From Falsiroseomonas selenitidurans (GTDB lineage: Bacteria; Pseudomonadota; Alphaproteobacteria; Acetobacterales; Acetobacteraceae): 64,000 nt of DNA. The position numbers and the translations under genes were made by a program. Position 1 is the first letter of the stretch, and every line of letters begins with the position of its first letter. A model generated the notes under the pieces. That model made no database searches. It was not told the origin of the DNA and worked only from the letters and a program-made list of their open reading frames with translations. Positions 1 through 9,701 of this stretch are shown here, piece by piece. Where the stretch lies: NCBI RefSeq assembly GCF_012103215.1, contig NZ_JAAVNE010000022.1, forward strand, positions 21,092 through 85,091. The letters are read 5' to 3'.

Positions 1-1024
1 GGTTCGCTGCCGTGGTCTGCTTTTGTAAGGCTTCCCGTTCAGCTGAGCTGATCTGACCGAGGCCAAGCAGCCGCCAGAGCGCGGCCGGATAACTGACGCC
101 AAACTGTTCGGCGACCAGCGCCGCATCGACCACGGTGATGGTCTGGGAGCGCGGCGGGGAACGCAACTCACCGCGGACGCCGTCCTCGTTGGCGAGCGCG
201 TCAGGCACCGCCTCTTCACGTCGAGATCCGTGGCCCTTGCCGAGACCGTGCAGAAACTCCCGTACACCGTCCGCCGGCATCAGGAACGTCGCGGCGAAGG
301 CGTTTGCGCGCTGCTCACGCGTGTCCCTTCGATTGCTGCTCTGCGTGATGACCGCAGGCTGATCACGATCCATCAGCGCGTGGCCATACTCGTGCGCGAG
401 TGAGAATCGGCACCGCCGGAAGTCCTGCTTGCCGTTGGCGATGACCGCGAGGCCAAAGTCTCGGCCGCTTAGGAACAGGCCAGACATGTCCTGCGGGAGG
501 TCAAGCGTGGCGGCCCAAACCCCCTGGCTCCAGATGAGATCAGCGAGGTCACGGATAGGGGCATTTCCCAAGTCGAGCCGCCGTCGCTCTTGCTCTGCGA
601 CCATCTGGCCTTGGTCGATCGCAGAGCCCGTGGAGCGCGGAGCCGGAAGATCATGCCGCGGAAGGGCCGAGACAGGCTCACGCCCTAACAGTCGGAGGAG
701 TGAGGAACCGTCACGGAACAACTGCACGCACCGCCCGACATGAATCTGCGCCGTCGATTCTGCCAGCCCAGGCTCCTGCCGAAACAGAGCCTGCACGGGA
801 TCGGCAGCCTCTTCGGCATCATTTGGATTGACGAACCACTCGATCGGCCGACCGTAAAGCGTCGCCAGCCGGGTGAGTTCGAGCGTGGACACCTGCCGTT
901 GCCCGGACTCCATCAGACTGACCGCGGAACGGGGCACGCCGATCTCTGCGGCAGCCAGATCCTGGCTGATCTGTCCGCGTGCGATCCGCAGCCGGTGCCC
1001 GAGTTGTTCTGCGGTTATGGTCAT
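1..1024 (-). CDS. XRE-family regulator with ImmA/IrrE zinc metallopeptidase domain (3' end outside window)
   Basis: The reading frame stays open on the minus strand from an ATG at 1024 to the window edge, so about 341 residues are visible and the C-terminus is missing. Residues 1-65 look like a Cro/C1 helix-turn-helix, starting MTITAEQLGHRLRIARG and including SRSAVSLMESG-like spacing. A zinc-protease motif HEYGH lies at residues 211-215, the hallmark of the ImmA/IrrE (COG2856) family. In known members the protease cleaves a repressor, or both domains act in one stress or toxin-antitoxin regulator. Such genes are common on mobile DNA, which fits the position beside a tRNA gene. Target and regulation are not visible here. 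Confidence 0.85.
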   Translation of the reverse strand, partial: MTITAEQLGHRLRIARGQISQDLAAAEIGVPRSAVSLMESGQRQVSTLELTRLATLYGRPIEWFVNPNDAEEAADPVQALFRQEPGLAESTAQIHVGRCVQLFRDGSSLLRLLGREPVSALPRHDLPAPRSTGSAIDQGQMVAEQERRRLDLGNAPIRDLADLIWSQGVWAATLDLPQDMSGLFLSGRDFGLAVIANGKQDFRRCRFSLAHEYGHALMDRDQPAVITQSSNRRDTREQRANAFAATFLMPADGVREFLHGLGKGHGSRREEAVPDALANEDGVRGELRSPPRSQTITVVDAALVAEQFGVSYPAALWRLLGLGQISSAEREALQKQTTAAN

Positions 1025-1358
1025 GGGCCGTTCCTCAGCGGCAAGAATCGGTTGTGGGCCGGAGTGGCCCGCCACTCCCGCCTTCAGAGCGCATAGCCCG
1101 ATCGAACACGAAAAGTCAAGACTTGCCAGCTCCGTTCGATTTTCATACAACGGTGGCAAGTTCAGGCGCGAATCGCCTGGATGAAGTTGGGGGCGGAGTT
1201 GGCGCTCCGCCCCCAAACCAGTGATCCGCTTGAAAACAGCGCACGATGGCGGGCGCCGCTTGGTCCAGACCACCCAACACGTCATTTCTACGACGGGTTG
1301 GACCAGACCGGCAATCACGTGTTTCCGCGCTTGTATCGGTCGGAAAGGACCAACATCG
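1025..1358. other. Intergenic region, no gene seen
   Basis: These 334 bases separate the divergent XRE/ImmA gene and the small YjzC-like gene. They must carry both promoters. I see no convincing protein, RNA or palindromic operator. Short open frames here lack ribosome binding sites and have no recognisable product. Confidence 0.5.
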
Positions 1359-1550
1359 ATGTCGAAGCAGTATAAGCCGGGCGAGCCGGCACCGAGGTCA
1401 GCGCAATACGGCATTCTTGGCCCGCGTGGCGGAGATACCGGACAGGAACGCACGGTGGTGAGGGGCGAACCCCTGCCGCCCACGCCGAAGCCTGGCATGA
1501 CCTACGTCGTCAACGACCCGACCCGGAACGGCGCCGGTCGCTCGAAGTGA
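1359..1550 (+). CDS. YjzC-like small protein (63 aa)
   Basis: This 63-residue protein begins MSKQYKPGEPAPRSAQYG and is rich in Gly and Pro, with a conserved-looking GPRGGDTGQERTVVRGE stretch and a C-terminal NDPTRNGAG. The pattern matches small YjzC-type proteins of unknown function. The ATG at 1359 is chosen because GGAAAGGA ends nine bases upstream; longer in-frame starts (for example 1221) have no such site and add unlike sequence. A stem-loop follows the stop codon, so it is probably monocistronic. No function is known to me; the family call rests on pattern recognition. Confidence 0.75.
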   Translation: MSKQYKPGEPAPRSAQYGILGPRGGDTGQERTVVRGEPLPPTPKPGMTYVVNDPTRNGAGRSK

Positions 1551-1851
1551 CGGAGAGGGGCGTCGCTGCTGGTCGCAGCGGCGTCCCATTCCCGTTCGGG
1601 TTGCTACCGCCCCAGCAGTCTCACCCCCAACCCCGAGCGAGGCGCGTGCCCGGAGATCGGCCTTTTTCCTGGCATTCAGGCTTGTAGACTGAATCGCCCA
1701 AGTCCCGAGCTTCGGAGAATCTTCGCCCTCTGGAGAGAGTTTTTCGGGTTCGTTGCATTCTCCAACCCTCAAGCCGTCACGGCAAAACCCCAGGAAACCT
1801 GCGGTTCAGGGCGCCATCGGCGCGTGGGAAACGTGAGGTTGGGAAACCGAC
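1551..1851. other. Intergenic region with one stem-loop, otherwise nothing seen
   Basis: These 301 bases lie between the YjzC-like gene and the 3' end of tRNA-Gly. Apart from the stem-loop at 1557-1587 I see no gene. I found no second copy of the tRNA 3' end that would mark an attachment site. Confidence 0.5.
1557..1587 (+). terminator. Stem-loop after the YjzC-like gene, probable terminator
   Basis: GGGGCGTCGCTGC and GCAGCGGCGTCCC pair around a five-base loop, with one G-T wobble, starting seven bases after the stop codon. No long T-run follows, so intrinsic termination is only likely. Confidence 0.5.
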
Positions 1852-1926
1852 TGGAGCGGGCGAAGGGATTCGAACCCTCGACCCCAACCTTGGCAAGGTT
1901 GTGCTCTACCCCTGAGCTACGCCCGC
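1852..1926 (-). tRNA. tRNA-Gly (anticodon GCC)
   Basis: Read on the minus strand this gives a complete cloverleaf. It has a GCGGGCG/CGCCCGC acceptor stem, a D arm (GTAGCTCAGGGGTAGAGC), an anticodon arm with loop TTGCCAA, a T arm with GGTTCGAATCC, a T discriminator and an encoded CCA (complement at 1852-1854). The GCC anticodon reads GGC and GGU. The 3' end faces the region with the ImmA-type gene, the orientation expected if integrases used this tRNA, but no integrase is in view. Confidence 0.97.
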
Positions 1927-2171
1927 GCTCCGTCTGTAACGGCTACCTACCATGCCAAGGCGGAATTGCAAGTGACCTCCCTTCATCAATCTGTCGCCCG
2001 CGCGGCGGCGATGCGTCAGGTCGCTCCGACCCTGGTCCTGGCCCTGAACGGCCGGGCCTGCGCACTCCACGGGCAGCCACCGCGCGCGGCAGGCAGTCCC
2101 GGCACCTCGCCAGCCGGGCGCGGATCCGCCACTCTGCGGGCCTGGCAGGGCAGGGGTGGCGCGGGCAGGTC

Positions 2172-4463
2172 ATGGCATTCGATGTGCTTCCCGGGCTGGG
2201 CCAGCCGCTAAGGCGGCTGGAGGACCCGCGCCTGCTGACCGGCGGCGGCCGCTACACCGCGGACCTCGTCCCGCCCGGCGTGCTGCACGCGGCCTTCCTG
2301 CGCAGCCCGCACGCCCATGCCCGCATCCTCGGCGTGGAGGCCGCCGCGGCACGCGCCCTGCCCGGCGTGGTCGCGGTTTTCACCGGCGCGGATGTGGCCG
2401 GGCTCGGCCACAACCCGGCGGTGACCGAAATCCGCGACGCCGCCGGTCGGCGCCATGTGGAACCGCAGCGCCTGCCGATCCCCACTGACCGCGTGCGCCA
2501 TGTGGGGGAAATCGTCGCCATGGTGGTGGCCGAAACCCCCCACGCCGCGCGCGATGGGGCGGAGGCGCTGGTGGTAGACTACGACCCGCTGCCGGCCGTG
2601 GTGCAGGGCGACGCCGCGCTTGCCCCCGGCGCGCCGCAGCTGCACGCGACGGCGCCGGGCAATCTGGTCTGCGACTGGCAGAAGGGCGATGCGGCCACGG
2701 TGGAGGCGGCCTTCGCCGGCGCCGCCCATATCGCCCGTGTCGCCCACCGTTCCCCGCGTATCCTGGCCGGCTACCTGGAAACCCGCGCCGCGCTGGCGGA
2801 ATGGGCGGAGGGGCGGGTGACGCTGACCACCCCCTCCCAGGGCGTGCACCTGCTGCACCGCATCCTGTGCGACCACATCCTGGGCTGGAAGCGGGAGCGG
2901 CTGCGGGTGGTGACGCCGGATGTCGGCGGCGGCTTTGGGCCGAAGCTGCCGCCCTATCCGGAGCAGGCGCTGGCCTGTTTCGCGGCGGACCGCCTGCGCC
3001 GCTCCGTGCTCTGGGTGCAGGACCGCACGGAACACCACCTGGCGGACACCCATGCCCGCGATCTGGTGGCCGAGGCGGAGCTTGCCCTGGATGCGCAGGG
3101 CCGCTTCCTGGCGGTGCGAGTGCGGGCGGTGGCCAATTTCGGCGCCTGGGTCTCCACCGTGAACCCGACCATCCCGACCGGCGGCATGGCCAAGGTGCTG
3201 GCCGGGCTCTACCGCATCCCGGCCATCCACATCGCCATGCGCTGCGCCTTCAGCAACACCGCGCCCGTGGATGCGGTGCGCGGCGCCGGCAAGCCGGAGG
3301 CACTGGTGCTGCTGGAACGCCTGGTGGATGTGGCGGCGCGGGAGACGGGGCGGGACCCGGCGGCGCTGCGCGGGTTGAACCTGCTGCGGCGGCAGGACTA
3401 CCCGCACACCACAGCGCTCGGCTACCGCTACGACAGCGGCGACCCGCCGGCGTTGCTGGAGGCCGTGCTGGAGCTGGCGCGGGCCGATGATTTCCCGGCC
3501 CGCCGCGCGGCGGCGGCTTCGCGCGGGCGGCTGCTCGGCCGCGGCCTGTCCTGCCACCTGCACGGCTCCGGCGGCTGGGGCGACGAGACCTCGGTGGTGG
3601 AGGTGCTGGCGGATGGCACCATCCTGGCCCGCACCGGCACGCAGAACCAGGGCCAGGGCCACGCCACCGCCTATGCCCAGCTGCTGGCCGCCGCCTTCGG
3701 CGTGGCGCCCGGCATGGTGCGGATCGAACAGGGCGACAGCGACCGCATCCCGCGCGGCGGCGGCACCGGCGGGTCTTCCTCCACCATCATCTCCGGCACC
3801 ACCCTGGCCCGGGCGGCGGAGGCGGCGGTGGAGCAGGGGCGGGGCCTGGCGGCGGCGATGCTGGAAGCCGCGGCGGTGGATGTGGTGTGGGAGGATGGCG
3901 CCTACGCCGTGGCCGGCACCGACCGCCGCGTCGCGCTGGCCGCCGTTGCGGCGCGGGCCGGCGGGCTGGAGGGGCGCGCGGATTTCGCCGGCACGGTGGA
4001 AACCTGGCCCGCCGGCATTGCCTGGGCCGAGGTGGAGCTGGACCCCGAGACCGGCGCCGTCACCCTGCTGCGCCATGCCTGCGCCGTCGATGCCGGGGCC
4101 GTGGTGAACCCGATGCTACTGGCCGGGCAGTTGCAGGGCGGTTGGGCGGCGGGCATTGGCCAGGCGCTGCTGGAATCCGCCCGCTACGATGCCGAGGGCC
4201 AGATGCAGGCGGCCACGCTGATGGACTACGCCATGCCGCGCGCCGCCGACCTGCCCGGCTTCGTCCATGTGGACCGCGGCGTGCCGAGCCCGAACAACGC
4301 GCTGGGAATCAAGGGGGTGGGGGAGCTGCCGACCAATGGAGCCCCGGCCGCCCTGGCCAATGCCGTGGCCGACGCCCTGGCCCAGGCCGGGGTGATGGCG
4401 GAGATTCCGTTGCCGATGACGGCGGAGCGGGTCTGGGCGGCGCTTTCGGGCGCAGGGGCCTGA
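2172..4463 (+). CDS. Xanthine dehydrogenase/CO dehydrogenase-family molybdopterin-binding large subunit
   Basis: The 763-residue product has the layout of the molybdenum hydroxylase large subunit: an N-terminal domain starting MAFDVLPGLGQPLRRLEDPRLL, a GGGFGPK motif near residue 252, a GQGH motif near residue 495 and the GVGELPTNGAPAAL segment whose E718 matches the catalytic glutamate. Members hydroxylate aldehydes, N-heterocycles or CO at a molybdenum-cytosine-dinucleotide centre. The FAD and 2Fe-2S partner subunits usually encoded alongside are absent, so it is an orphan or works with partners elsewhere. The start at 2172 is where homology begins; the frame is open further upstream through the tRNA, which cannot be coding. 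Substrate is unknown. Confidence 0.85.
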   Translation: MAFDVLPGLGQPLRRLEDPRLLTGGGRYTADLVPPGVLHAAFLRSPHAHARILGVEAAAARALPGVVAVFTGADVAGLGHNPAVTEIRDAAGRRHVEPQRLPIPTDRVRHVGEIVAMVVAETPHAARDGAEALVVDYDPLPAVVQGDAALAPGAPQLHATAPGNLVCDWQKGDAATVEAAFAGAAHIARVAHRSPRILAGYLETRAALAEWAEGRVTLTTPSQGVHLLHRILCDHILGWKRERLRVVTPDVGGGFGPKLPPYPEQALACFAADRLRRSVLWVQDRTEHHLADTHARDLVAEAELALDAQGRFLAVRVRAVANFGAWVSTVNPTIPTGGMAKVLAGLYRIPAIHIAMRCAFSNTAPVDAVRGAGKPEALVLLERLVDVAARETGRDPAALRGLNLLRRQDYPHTTALGYRYDSGDPPALLEAVLELARADDFPARRAAAASRGRLLGRGLSCHLHGSGGWGDETSVVEVLADGTILARTGTQNQGQGHATAYAQLLAAAFGVAPGMVRIEQGDSDRIPRGGGTGGSSSTIISGTTLARAAEAAVEQGRGLAAAMLEAAAVDVVWEDGAYAVAGTDRRVALAAVAARAGGLEGRADFAGTVETWPAGIAWAEVELDPETGAVTLLRHACAVDAGAVVNPMLLAGQLQGGWAAGIGQALLESARYDAEGQMQAATLMDYAMPRAADLPGFVHVDRGVPSPNNALGIKGVGELPTNGAPAALANAVADALAQAGVMAEIPLPMTAERVWAALSGAGA

Positions 4464-4464
4464 A

Positions 4465-5352
4465 TCAGCCCGCGTGCAGTGCCTTGACCACCTGGGCCAG
4501 CCCGTCCTGCCAGGCCGGCAGTTCCACGCCGAAGGTCGCTTTCAGCTTGCCGGTGTCAAGCCGGCTGTTGGCCGGGCGCTTCGCCTTGGTGGGGTATTCA
4601 TGGCTGCCCACCGGGTGCACCACCGGGCGCGGCCCGCCGAAGGGGGCGGCGGCGGCGAAGATCGCCTCGGCGAATTCGTGCCAATGGGTGTGGCCGCTGC
4701 CGGCGGCGTGGAACACGCCGCGATAGGATGCCTGCCACCCCGTCTCCCGCACCCGCGCCAGCACGCCGGCGATGGCATCCGCCAGGTCTGGGGCGGAGGT
4801 CGGGTTGCCGTGCTGGTCGTTGACCACGCGCAGCTCCGGCCGCTGGGCGCCGACCGCCAACATGGTGCGGACGAAGTTCCGGCCCACCGGGCTGTAGACC
4901 CAGGCGGTGCGCAGCACGAGGGTCTGCGGACAGGCCGCCAGCGCCGCCCATTCGCCGGCCAGCTTGGTGCGGCCATAGGCGGAGGAGGGGTTCGGCAGCG
5001 CCGTCTCGACATAGGGCGCGGTGCCCAGCCCGTCATAGACATAGTCGGTGCTGATCTGCACCAGCGGGATCCCGGCCTCCCCGCACAGCCGGCCGAGCAG
5101 CGCCGGCCCCAGCGCATTGGCGCGGAAGGCGGCAGGTTCGTCATCCTCGGCGGCATCCACCGCGGTCCAGGCTGCGGTGTTCACCACCGCGTCCGGCCGC
5201 ACCGCCGCGAAGGCGGCCTGCACCGTCTCCGGCTGGTCGAATTCGAAATCGGGCTGGCCGACCAGCACCGCCTCGAACCCCTGTGCCGGCAGGCTGGCCT
5301 CCAGCCCGGTGGCGAGCTGGCCGCCGCGGCCGGTGACGAGGATGCGCCGCAT
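4465..5352 (-). CDS. rmlD: dTDP-4-dehydrorhamnose reductase RmlD
   Basis: This 295-residue short-chain reductase performs the last step of dTDP-L-rhamnose synthesis, NAD(P)H reduction of dTDP-4-keto-rhamnose. It starts [17 protein letters not shown] with the nucleotide-binding glycines at 8-12, has STDYV at 101-105 and the catalytic pair Y126 and K130 in SSAYGRTK. It is the last gene of the coupled rmlB-A-C-D operon. Its ATG shares one base with the rmlC stop (TGATG). A longer in-frame start adds 42 unlike residues from within rmlC. Its stop lies one base from that of the convergent molybdoenzyme gene. Confidence 0.95.
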   Translation of the reverse strand: MRRILVTGRGGQLATGLEASLPAQGFEAVLVGQPDFEFDQPETVQAAFAAVRPDAVVNTAAWTAVDAAEDDEPAAFRANALGPALLGRLCGEAGIPLVQISTDYVYDGLGTAPYVETALPNPSSAYGRTKLAGEWAALAACPQTLVLRTAWVYSPVGRNFVRTMLAVGAQRPELRVVNDQHGNPTSAPDLADAIAGVLARVRETGWQASYRGVFHAAGSGHTHWHEFAEAIFAAAAPFGGPRPVVHPVGSHEYPTKAKRPANSRLDTGKLKATFGVELPAWQDGLAQVVKALHAG

Positions 5353-5918
5353 CAGACCGCCCCCTTCGGAAACACCGGCGCCACATCCGCCAGCTTCGGC
5401 GCGGCGCGGTCCTTGTCCGACAGCACCGGCCCGCCCGGCGGCAGCGGCCAGTCGATGCCCAGCGCCGGGTCGTTCCACAGGATGCCGCCGTCATGCTCCC
5501 GGCTGTATTCGGCATCGACCTTGTAGAGCACCTCGCAATCCGGCTCGAGCGTCAGGAAGCCATGCGCGAAGCCGCGCGGCACCCAGAGCTGGCGCCAGTT
5601 CTCGGCCGAAAGCTCCACCGCCACATGCCGGCCATAGGTCGGGCTGCCTTCCCGGATATCGACCGCGACATCCAGCACCCGGCCGCGCACCACGCGCACC
5701 AGCTTGCCCTGCGCCGCCGGGGCGCGCTGGAAATGCAGGCCGCGCAGCACGCCCACCTCCCGCGACAGGGAGTGGTTGTCCTGCACGAAGGTCACGTCCA
5801 GCCCCTGGGCGGCGAGCGCGCTGCGCTTCCACACCTCGCTGAAGAAGCCGCGCGCATCGCCGAAGCGCGCCGGCTCGATCAGCAGGACGTCCGGAATGGC
5901 TTGCGGCGTGACCTTCAC
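5352..5918 (-). CDS. rmlC: dTDP-4-dehydrorhamnose 3,5-epimerase RmlC
   Basis: A 188-residue cupin-fold epimerase that converts dTDP-4-keto-6-deoxyglucose to the rhamno form. LRGLHFQ carries the catalytic base H62, followed by K72 and [24 protein letters not shown] (about 112-124) and Y138 complete the active-site pattern. Length and order match the family. The ATG overlaps the rmlA stop by four bases (ATGA) and the stop overlaps rmlD by one base, so translation is coupled along the operon. Rhamnose made here would feed the polysaccharide genes downstream. Confidence 0.96.
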   Translation of the reverse strand: MKVTPQAIPDVLLIEPARFGDARGFFSEVWKRSALAAQGLDVTFVQDNHSLSREVGVLRGLHFQRAPAAQGKLVRVVRGRVLDVAVDIREGSPTYGRHVAVELSAENWRQLWVPRGFAHGFLTLEPDCEVLYKVDAEYSREHDGGILWNDPALGIDWPLPPGGPVLSDKDRAAPKLADVAPVFPKGAV

Positions 5919-6796
5919 GGCACATGCTCCGCGCAGAGCTGCAGCAGGTAGCGGCCATAGGCAGTCTTCGCCTGGGCCTGGGCCTGGGTGCGCAGCTCCT
6001 CCACCGAGAGGAAGCCGCGGCGATAGCCGATCTCCTCCGGGCAGCCGACCTGCAGGCCCTGGCGTTCCTGCACCGTCTGCACGAAGGTCGCCGCCTGCAG
6101 CAGGCTGGCCGGCGTGCCGGCATCGAGCCAGGCGCAGCCGCGGCCCAGCTGGTCGGCGCGCAGCGAGCCATCCTGCATGTAGAGCAGGTTGAGGTCGGTG
6201 ATCTCCAGCTCGCCACGGGCGGAGGGCTGGATCTGCCGGGCCATCCGCGTCACCCGCTTGTCGTAGAAATACAGGCCGATCACCGCCCAGTCGGATTTCG
6301 GCCGGACCGGCTTCTCCTCGATCGAGAGCACCCGGCCGGTCTCGTCGAACTCGGCCACGCCATAGCGTTCCGGGTCCGCGACGCGGTAGCCGAAGATGGT
6401 GGAGGTGCCGGCCTCGGCCAGGTCCGCCGCATGATGCAGCCGGTCCGACAGGCCCTCGCCGTAGATGATGTTGTCGCCCAGCGCCAGCGCGCAGGCCTCG
6501 CCGGCGATCCAGTCCTCGCCGATGTGGAAGGCCTGGGCCAGCCCGTCCGGGGAGGGCTGCTCGGCATAGGTCAGCTTGACGCCGAACTGGCTGCCATCGC
6601 CCAGCAGGCGGCGGAAATTGGGCAGATCCTCCGGCGTCGAGATCAGCATGATGTCGCGGATGCCTGCCAGCATCAGCGTGCCGAGCGGGTAGTAGACCAT
6701 CGGCTTGTCATAGACCGGCAGCAGCTGCTTGGAGGCCGCCCGCGTCATCGGGTGCAGCCGCGTGCCGGATCCCCCGGCCAGGATGATACCCTTCAT
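5915..6796 (-). CDS. rmlA: Glucose-1-phosphate thymidylyltransferase RmlA
   Basis: A 293-residue nucleotidyltransferase making dTDP-glucose from glucose-1-phosphate and dTTP. The protein starts [18 protein letters not shown], with the nucleotide-binding GGSGTR loop at 8-13, then [24 protein letters not shown] and [19 protein letters not shown]. The start at 6796 gives the canonical N-terminus; an 18-residue upstream extension lies in rmlB and looks unlike the family. ATGA overlaps couple it to rmlB before and rmlC after. Confidence 0.96.
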   Translation of the reverse strand: MKGIILAGGSGTRLHPMTRAASKQLLPVYDKPMVYYPLGTLMLAGIRDIMLISTPEDLPNFRRLLGDGSQFGVKLTYAEQPSPDGLAQAFHIGEDWIAGEACALALGDNIIYGEGLSDRLHHAADLAEAGTSTIFGYRVADPERYGVAEFDETGRVLSIEEKPVRPKSDWAVIGLYFYDKRVTRMARQIQPSARGELEITDLNLLYMQDGSLRADQLGRGCAWLDAGTPASLLQAATFVQTVQERQGLQVGCPEEIGYRRGFLSVEELRTQAQAQAKTAYGRYLLQLCAEHVP

Positions 6797-7848
6797 GCCT
6801 TCACACCCAGCCTTTGCCCGCCATAGGTCTTGTCCCGGATCGGTCGCCACCAGGCCTCGTTGTCGAGGTACCAGCGGATGGTGTGCTCAAGCCCGGCCTC
6901 GAAATCGTAGCGCGCGGTCCAGCCCAGCTCGGCCTCGGCCTCGGACGGGTCCATGGCGTAGCGGAAATCATGGCCCGGACGGTCGGCGACATAGGTGATG
7001 AGGCGTTCGCGCGGCCCCGCCGGGTCCGGCCGCAGCCGGTCCAGGGTGGCGCAGATGGCGCGCACCACCTGCAGGTTGGTGCGTTCCTGGCGCGGGCCGA
7101 TGCAGTAGGTGGCGCCCGGCCGGCCGCGCATCAGCGCCAGCACCAGCGCCTCCGCATGGTCGTCCACATGCAGCCAGTCGCGGATGTTCTCGCCCTTGCC
7201 ATAGACGGGCAGGGGGCGGCCTTCCAGCGCGTTCAGCGTCACCAGCGGGATCAGCTTTTCCGGGAATTGCCAGGGGCCGTAATTGTTCGTGGTGTTGGAG
7301 ACGAAGGCGGGGAAGCCATAGGTGTGCTCCCAGGCACGCACCAGGTGGTCGGAGCCCGCCTTGGAGGCGCTGTAGGGGCTGCGCGGGTCGTAGGGGGTGC
7401 GGGCATCGAAGGGCGCATCGCCCTCGTGCAGCGAGCCGAACACCTCGTCGGTGGAGACGTGGTGGAAGCGGAAGGCGGCCTTGGCGGCGGCGTCCAGCGT
7501 GTTCCAATGGTGCCGGGCGGCTTCCAGCAGCACCTGGGTGCCGACCACATTGGTGCGGATGAAGGCGGCCGGGCCATCGATGGAACGGTCCACATGGCTC
7601 TCGGCCGCCAGGTGCATCACCCGGTCCGGCCGGTGTGTGGCAAACGCCTCGCGCATCGCCTCGTGGTCGCAGATGTCGGCCTGGATGTGGATGTGCCGCC
7701 GGTCCCCGGCATGCATGCCCAGCGCGGCGGGGCTGGCGGCGTAGGTCATCAGATCGACATTGACCACCACCTCCTCGGTGGTGGTGAGCAGGCGCCGGAC
7801 CACGGCGGAACCGATGAAGCCGAAGCCACCGGTGATGAGGATCGTCAT
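6793..7848 (-). CDS. rmlB: dTDP-glucose 4,6-dehydratase RmlB
   Basis: A 351-residue extended SDR that converts dTDP-glucose to dTDP-4-keto-6-deoxyglucose using bound [17 protein letters not shown] supplies the GxxGxxG at 7-13, TDE at 133-135 and Y159/K163 in YSASK form the active site, and [14 protein letters not shown] and [13 protein letters not shown] are typical substrate-binding segments. It heads the rmlBACD operon. The start at 7848 is preferred over an in-frame ATG four codons earlier because it gives the usual family N-terminus. Promoter sequence must lie in the 64 bases before kdsB's 3' end or further upstream. Confidence 0.96.
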   Translation of the reverse strand: MTILITGGFGFIGSAVVRRLLTTTEEVVVNVDLMTYAASPAALGMHAGDRRHIHIQADICDHEAMREAFATHRPDRVMHLAAESHVDRSIDGPAAFIRTNVVGTQVLLEAARHHWNTLDAAAKAAFRFHHVSTDEVFGSLHEGDAPFDARTPYDPRSPYSASKAGSDHLVRAWEHTYGFPAFVSNTTNNYGPWQFPEKLIPLVTLNALEGRPLPVYGKGENIRDWLHVDDHAEALVLALMRGRPGATYCIGPRQERTNLQVVRAICATLDRLRPDPAGPRERLITYVADRPGHDFRYAMDPSEAEAELGWTARYDFEAGLEHTIRWYLDNEAWWRPIRDKTYGGQRLGVKA

Positions 7849-7912
7849 GGGCAGCAACACCTAAAGGCAAGGATTGTGCAGCGCAATGGCGGGCCTGCCA
7901 CCGGCGGGTGAC

Positions 7913-8659
7913 TCAAGGCCGGGCCTGGCCGCGGGCGGCGAGGATTCGCCGCGCCCGTTCCAGATCCGCCGGGGTGTCGACGCCCAGCGGCACGTCGTCC
8001 ACCGCCACCGCGTCGATCCGCATCCCGGCCTCCAGCGCCCGCAGCTGCTCCAGCTTTTCCCGCAGTTCGAGCGGCGAGGGCGGCAGCCGCACGAAGCGGT
8101 CCAGCGCGGCACGGCGCCAGGCATAGAGCCCGATATGGTGCCACAGCGGCCCCTCGCCCCAGGGCGCCGTGGTGCGGGTGAAATACAGGCAGCGGAAGTG
8201 GCCGGGCCGGATCTCGGTGCCCACCATCTTCACCACGGAGGAGGCATGGCGCTCCTCCTCCTCCACGATCGGCGCGACCAGCGTGCCGAGCGCGACCTCC
8301 GCCTCGTCCATCGTGCCGAAGACGGCGCGGATGGCGTGCGGCGCGATGGAGGGCAGGTCGCCCTGCACGTTCACCACCACGTCGCAGGTGCCGTCCGGGT
8401 CCACGGCGCCGATCGCCTCATGGATGCGGTCGGAGCCGGAGGGATGGTCGGCGCGCGTCATCACCGCGCGGCCGCCGGCGGCGCGCACCACCTCGGCCAC
8501 CTCCGCCGTGTCGGTGGCGATCACCACCTCGCCGATATCGGCCTCCCGCGCCCGGTCCAGCACATGCAGGATCATCGGCCGGCCGAGGATGTCGGCCAGC
8601 GGCTTGCCGGGCAGGCGGCTGGCCTGCATCCGGGCCGGGATCAGCACCAGCGGACGCAT
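7913..8659 (-). CDS. kdsB: 3-deoxy-manno-octulosonate cytidylyltransferase KdsB
   Basis: A 248-residue enzyme that activates Kdo as CMP-Kdo for lipopolysaccharide core or capsule. It starts [20 protein letters not shown], the CMP-binding signature, and contains [17 protein letters not shown] and [11 protein letters not shown], with IGLYAWRR near the end. Length matches the family. It starts two bases after the kdsA stop, so the pair is one unit, with rmlBACD 64 bases downstream on the same strand. CMP-Kdo supply here fits the surrounding glycosyltransferases. Confidence 0.95.
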   Translation of the reverse strand: MRPLVLIPARMQASRLPGKPLADILGRPMILHVLDRAREADIGEVVIATDTAEVAEVVRAAGGRAVMTRADHPSGSDRIHEAIGAVDPDGTCDVVVNVQGDLPSIAPHAIRAVFGTMDEAEVALGTLVAPIVEEEERHASSVVKMVGTEIRPGHFRCLYFTRTTAPWGEGPLWHHIGLYAWRRAALDRFVRLPPSPLELREKLEQLRALEAGMRIDAVAVDDVPLGVDTPADLERARRILAARGQARP

Positions 8660-8661
8660 GA

Positions 8662-9495
8662 TCAGGCGAAGCCCTTCACCAGCGCGTCGATCTGCTGCAG
8701 CCGGCCGATCAGCGCCTCGAACTGGTCGAGCGGCACCATGTTGGGGCCATCGGAGGGCGCATTGTCCGGATCCTCATGCGTCTCGATGAACACCGCGGCG
8801 ACGCCGACCGCCACCGCGGCGCGGGCCAGGGTCTCGACGAATTCCCGCTGGCCGCCGGAGGAGGTGCCCATGCCGCCGGGCTGCTGCACCGAATGGGTGG
8901 CGTCGAACACCACCGGCAGGCCGGTGTCGCGCGCCATGATCGGCAGGGACCGCATGTCCGAGACCAGGGTGTTGTAGCCGAAGGAGGCGCCGCGCTCGGT
9001 CAGCAGCACGTTGGGGTTGCCGGCGCCGGTCAGCTTGGCGGCGACATTCTTCATGTCCCACGGCGCCAGGAACTGGCCCTTCTTGACGTTGATGACCCGG
9101 CCGGTGGCGGCGGCGGCCAGCAGCAGGTCGGTCTGCCGGCACAGGAAGGCGGGGATCTGCAGCACGTCCACCGCTTCCGCCACCGGGGCGCATTGCGCGG
9201 CATCGTGCACGTCGGTCAGCACCGACAGGCCCAGCGTTTCGCGGATCTCGGCGAAGACCTCCAGGCCCTTCGCCATGCCGATGCCGCGCGCCGCCTTGGC
9301 GGAGGTGCGGTTCGCCTTGTCGTAGGAGGTCTTGTAGATGAGTCCGATGCCAAGCCGGCCGCAGATCTCCTTCAAGGCTGTGGCGGTTTCCAGCGCATGG
9401 GCCCGGCTTTCCATCTGGCAGGGGCCGGCGATGAGCGACAGGGGCAGGTGGTTGCCGACAGCGACGGGGCCGATCCGAACGGTGGTGCGGGACAT
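8662..9495 (-). CDS. kdsA: 3-deoxy-8-phosphooctulonate synthase KdsA
   Basis: A 277-residue aldolase condensing phosphoenolpyruvate with arabinose-5-phosphate to Kdo-8-phosphate. It shows [65 protein letters not shown] and [12 protein letters not shown], all conserved blocks. The start at 9495 (MSRTTVRIG) is chosen because the 36-residue upstream extension is not family-like. Divergent from a GT2 gene with a 206-base spacer that must hold both promoters. The kdsD gene lies 7.6 kb away; kdsC is not in the window. Confidence 0.95.
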   Translation of the reverse strand: MSRTTVRIGPVAVGNHLPLSLIAGPCQMESRAHALETATALKEICGRLGIGLIYKTSYDKANRTSAKAARGIGMAKGLEVFAEIRETLGLSVLTDVHDAAQCAPVAEAVDVLQIPAFLCRQTDLLLAAAATGRVINVKKGQFLAPWDMKNVAAKLTGAGNPNVLLTERGASFGYNTLVSDMRSLPIMARDTGLPVVFDATHSVQQPGGMGTSSGGQREFVETLARAAVAVGVAAVFIETHEDPDNAPSDGPNMVPLDQFEALIGRLQQIDALVKGFA

Positions 9496-9701
9496 GGCGC
9501 GGAAATCCTCGACCGGGAGAGCGGTGTCTAGCTTGCAACGGAAGAAACGCCAATGCTGGCGCGGGCCAGGGCGGGGCATGTGCCGCGTTGCGGTGCAGCA
9601 CAACCTCGGTTAACCTATAACGTAAGGTATTAGAGGCGGCCACGGGGCTCTTGCACGTGACGGTGCTTCGGATATCTTGGCATTCCGGCTGGAGATTTCG
9701 C

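Noticed and set aside
1100..1860. An attachment-site repeat of the tRNA-Gly 3' end
   Set aside because: No second copy of the tRNA end was seen in this stretch, and no integrase is in the window.
1824..2171. Upstream extension of the molybdoenzyme reading frame
   Set aside because: The extension runs across the tRNA-Gly gene and has no similarity; the family N-terminus begins at 2172.
2208..4076. A 622-codon minus-strand open frame opposite the molybdoenzyme gene
   Set aside because: No domain or ribosome site, and the plus strand carries a complete family match.
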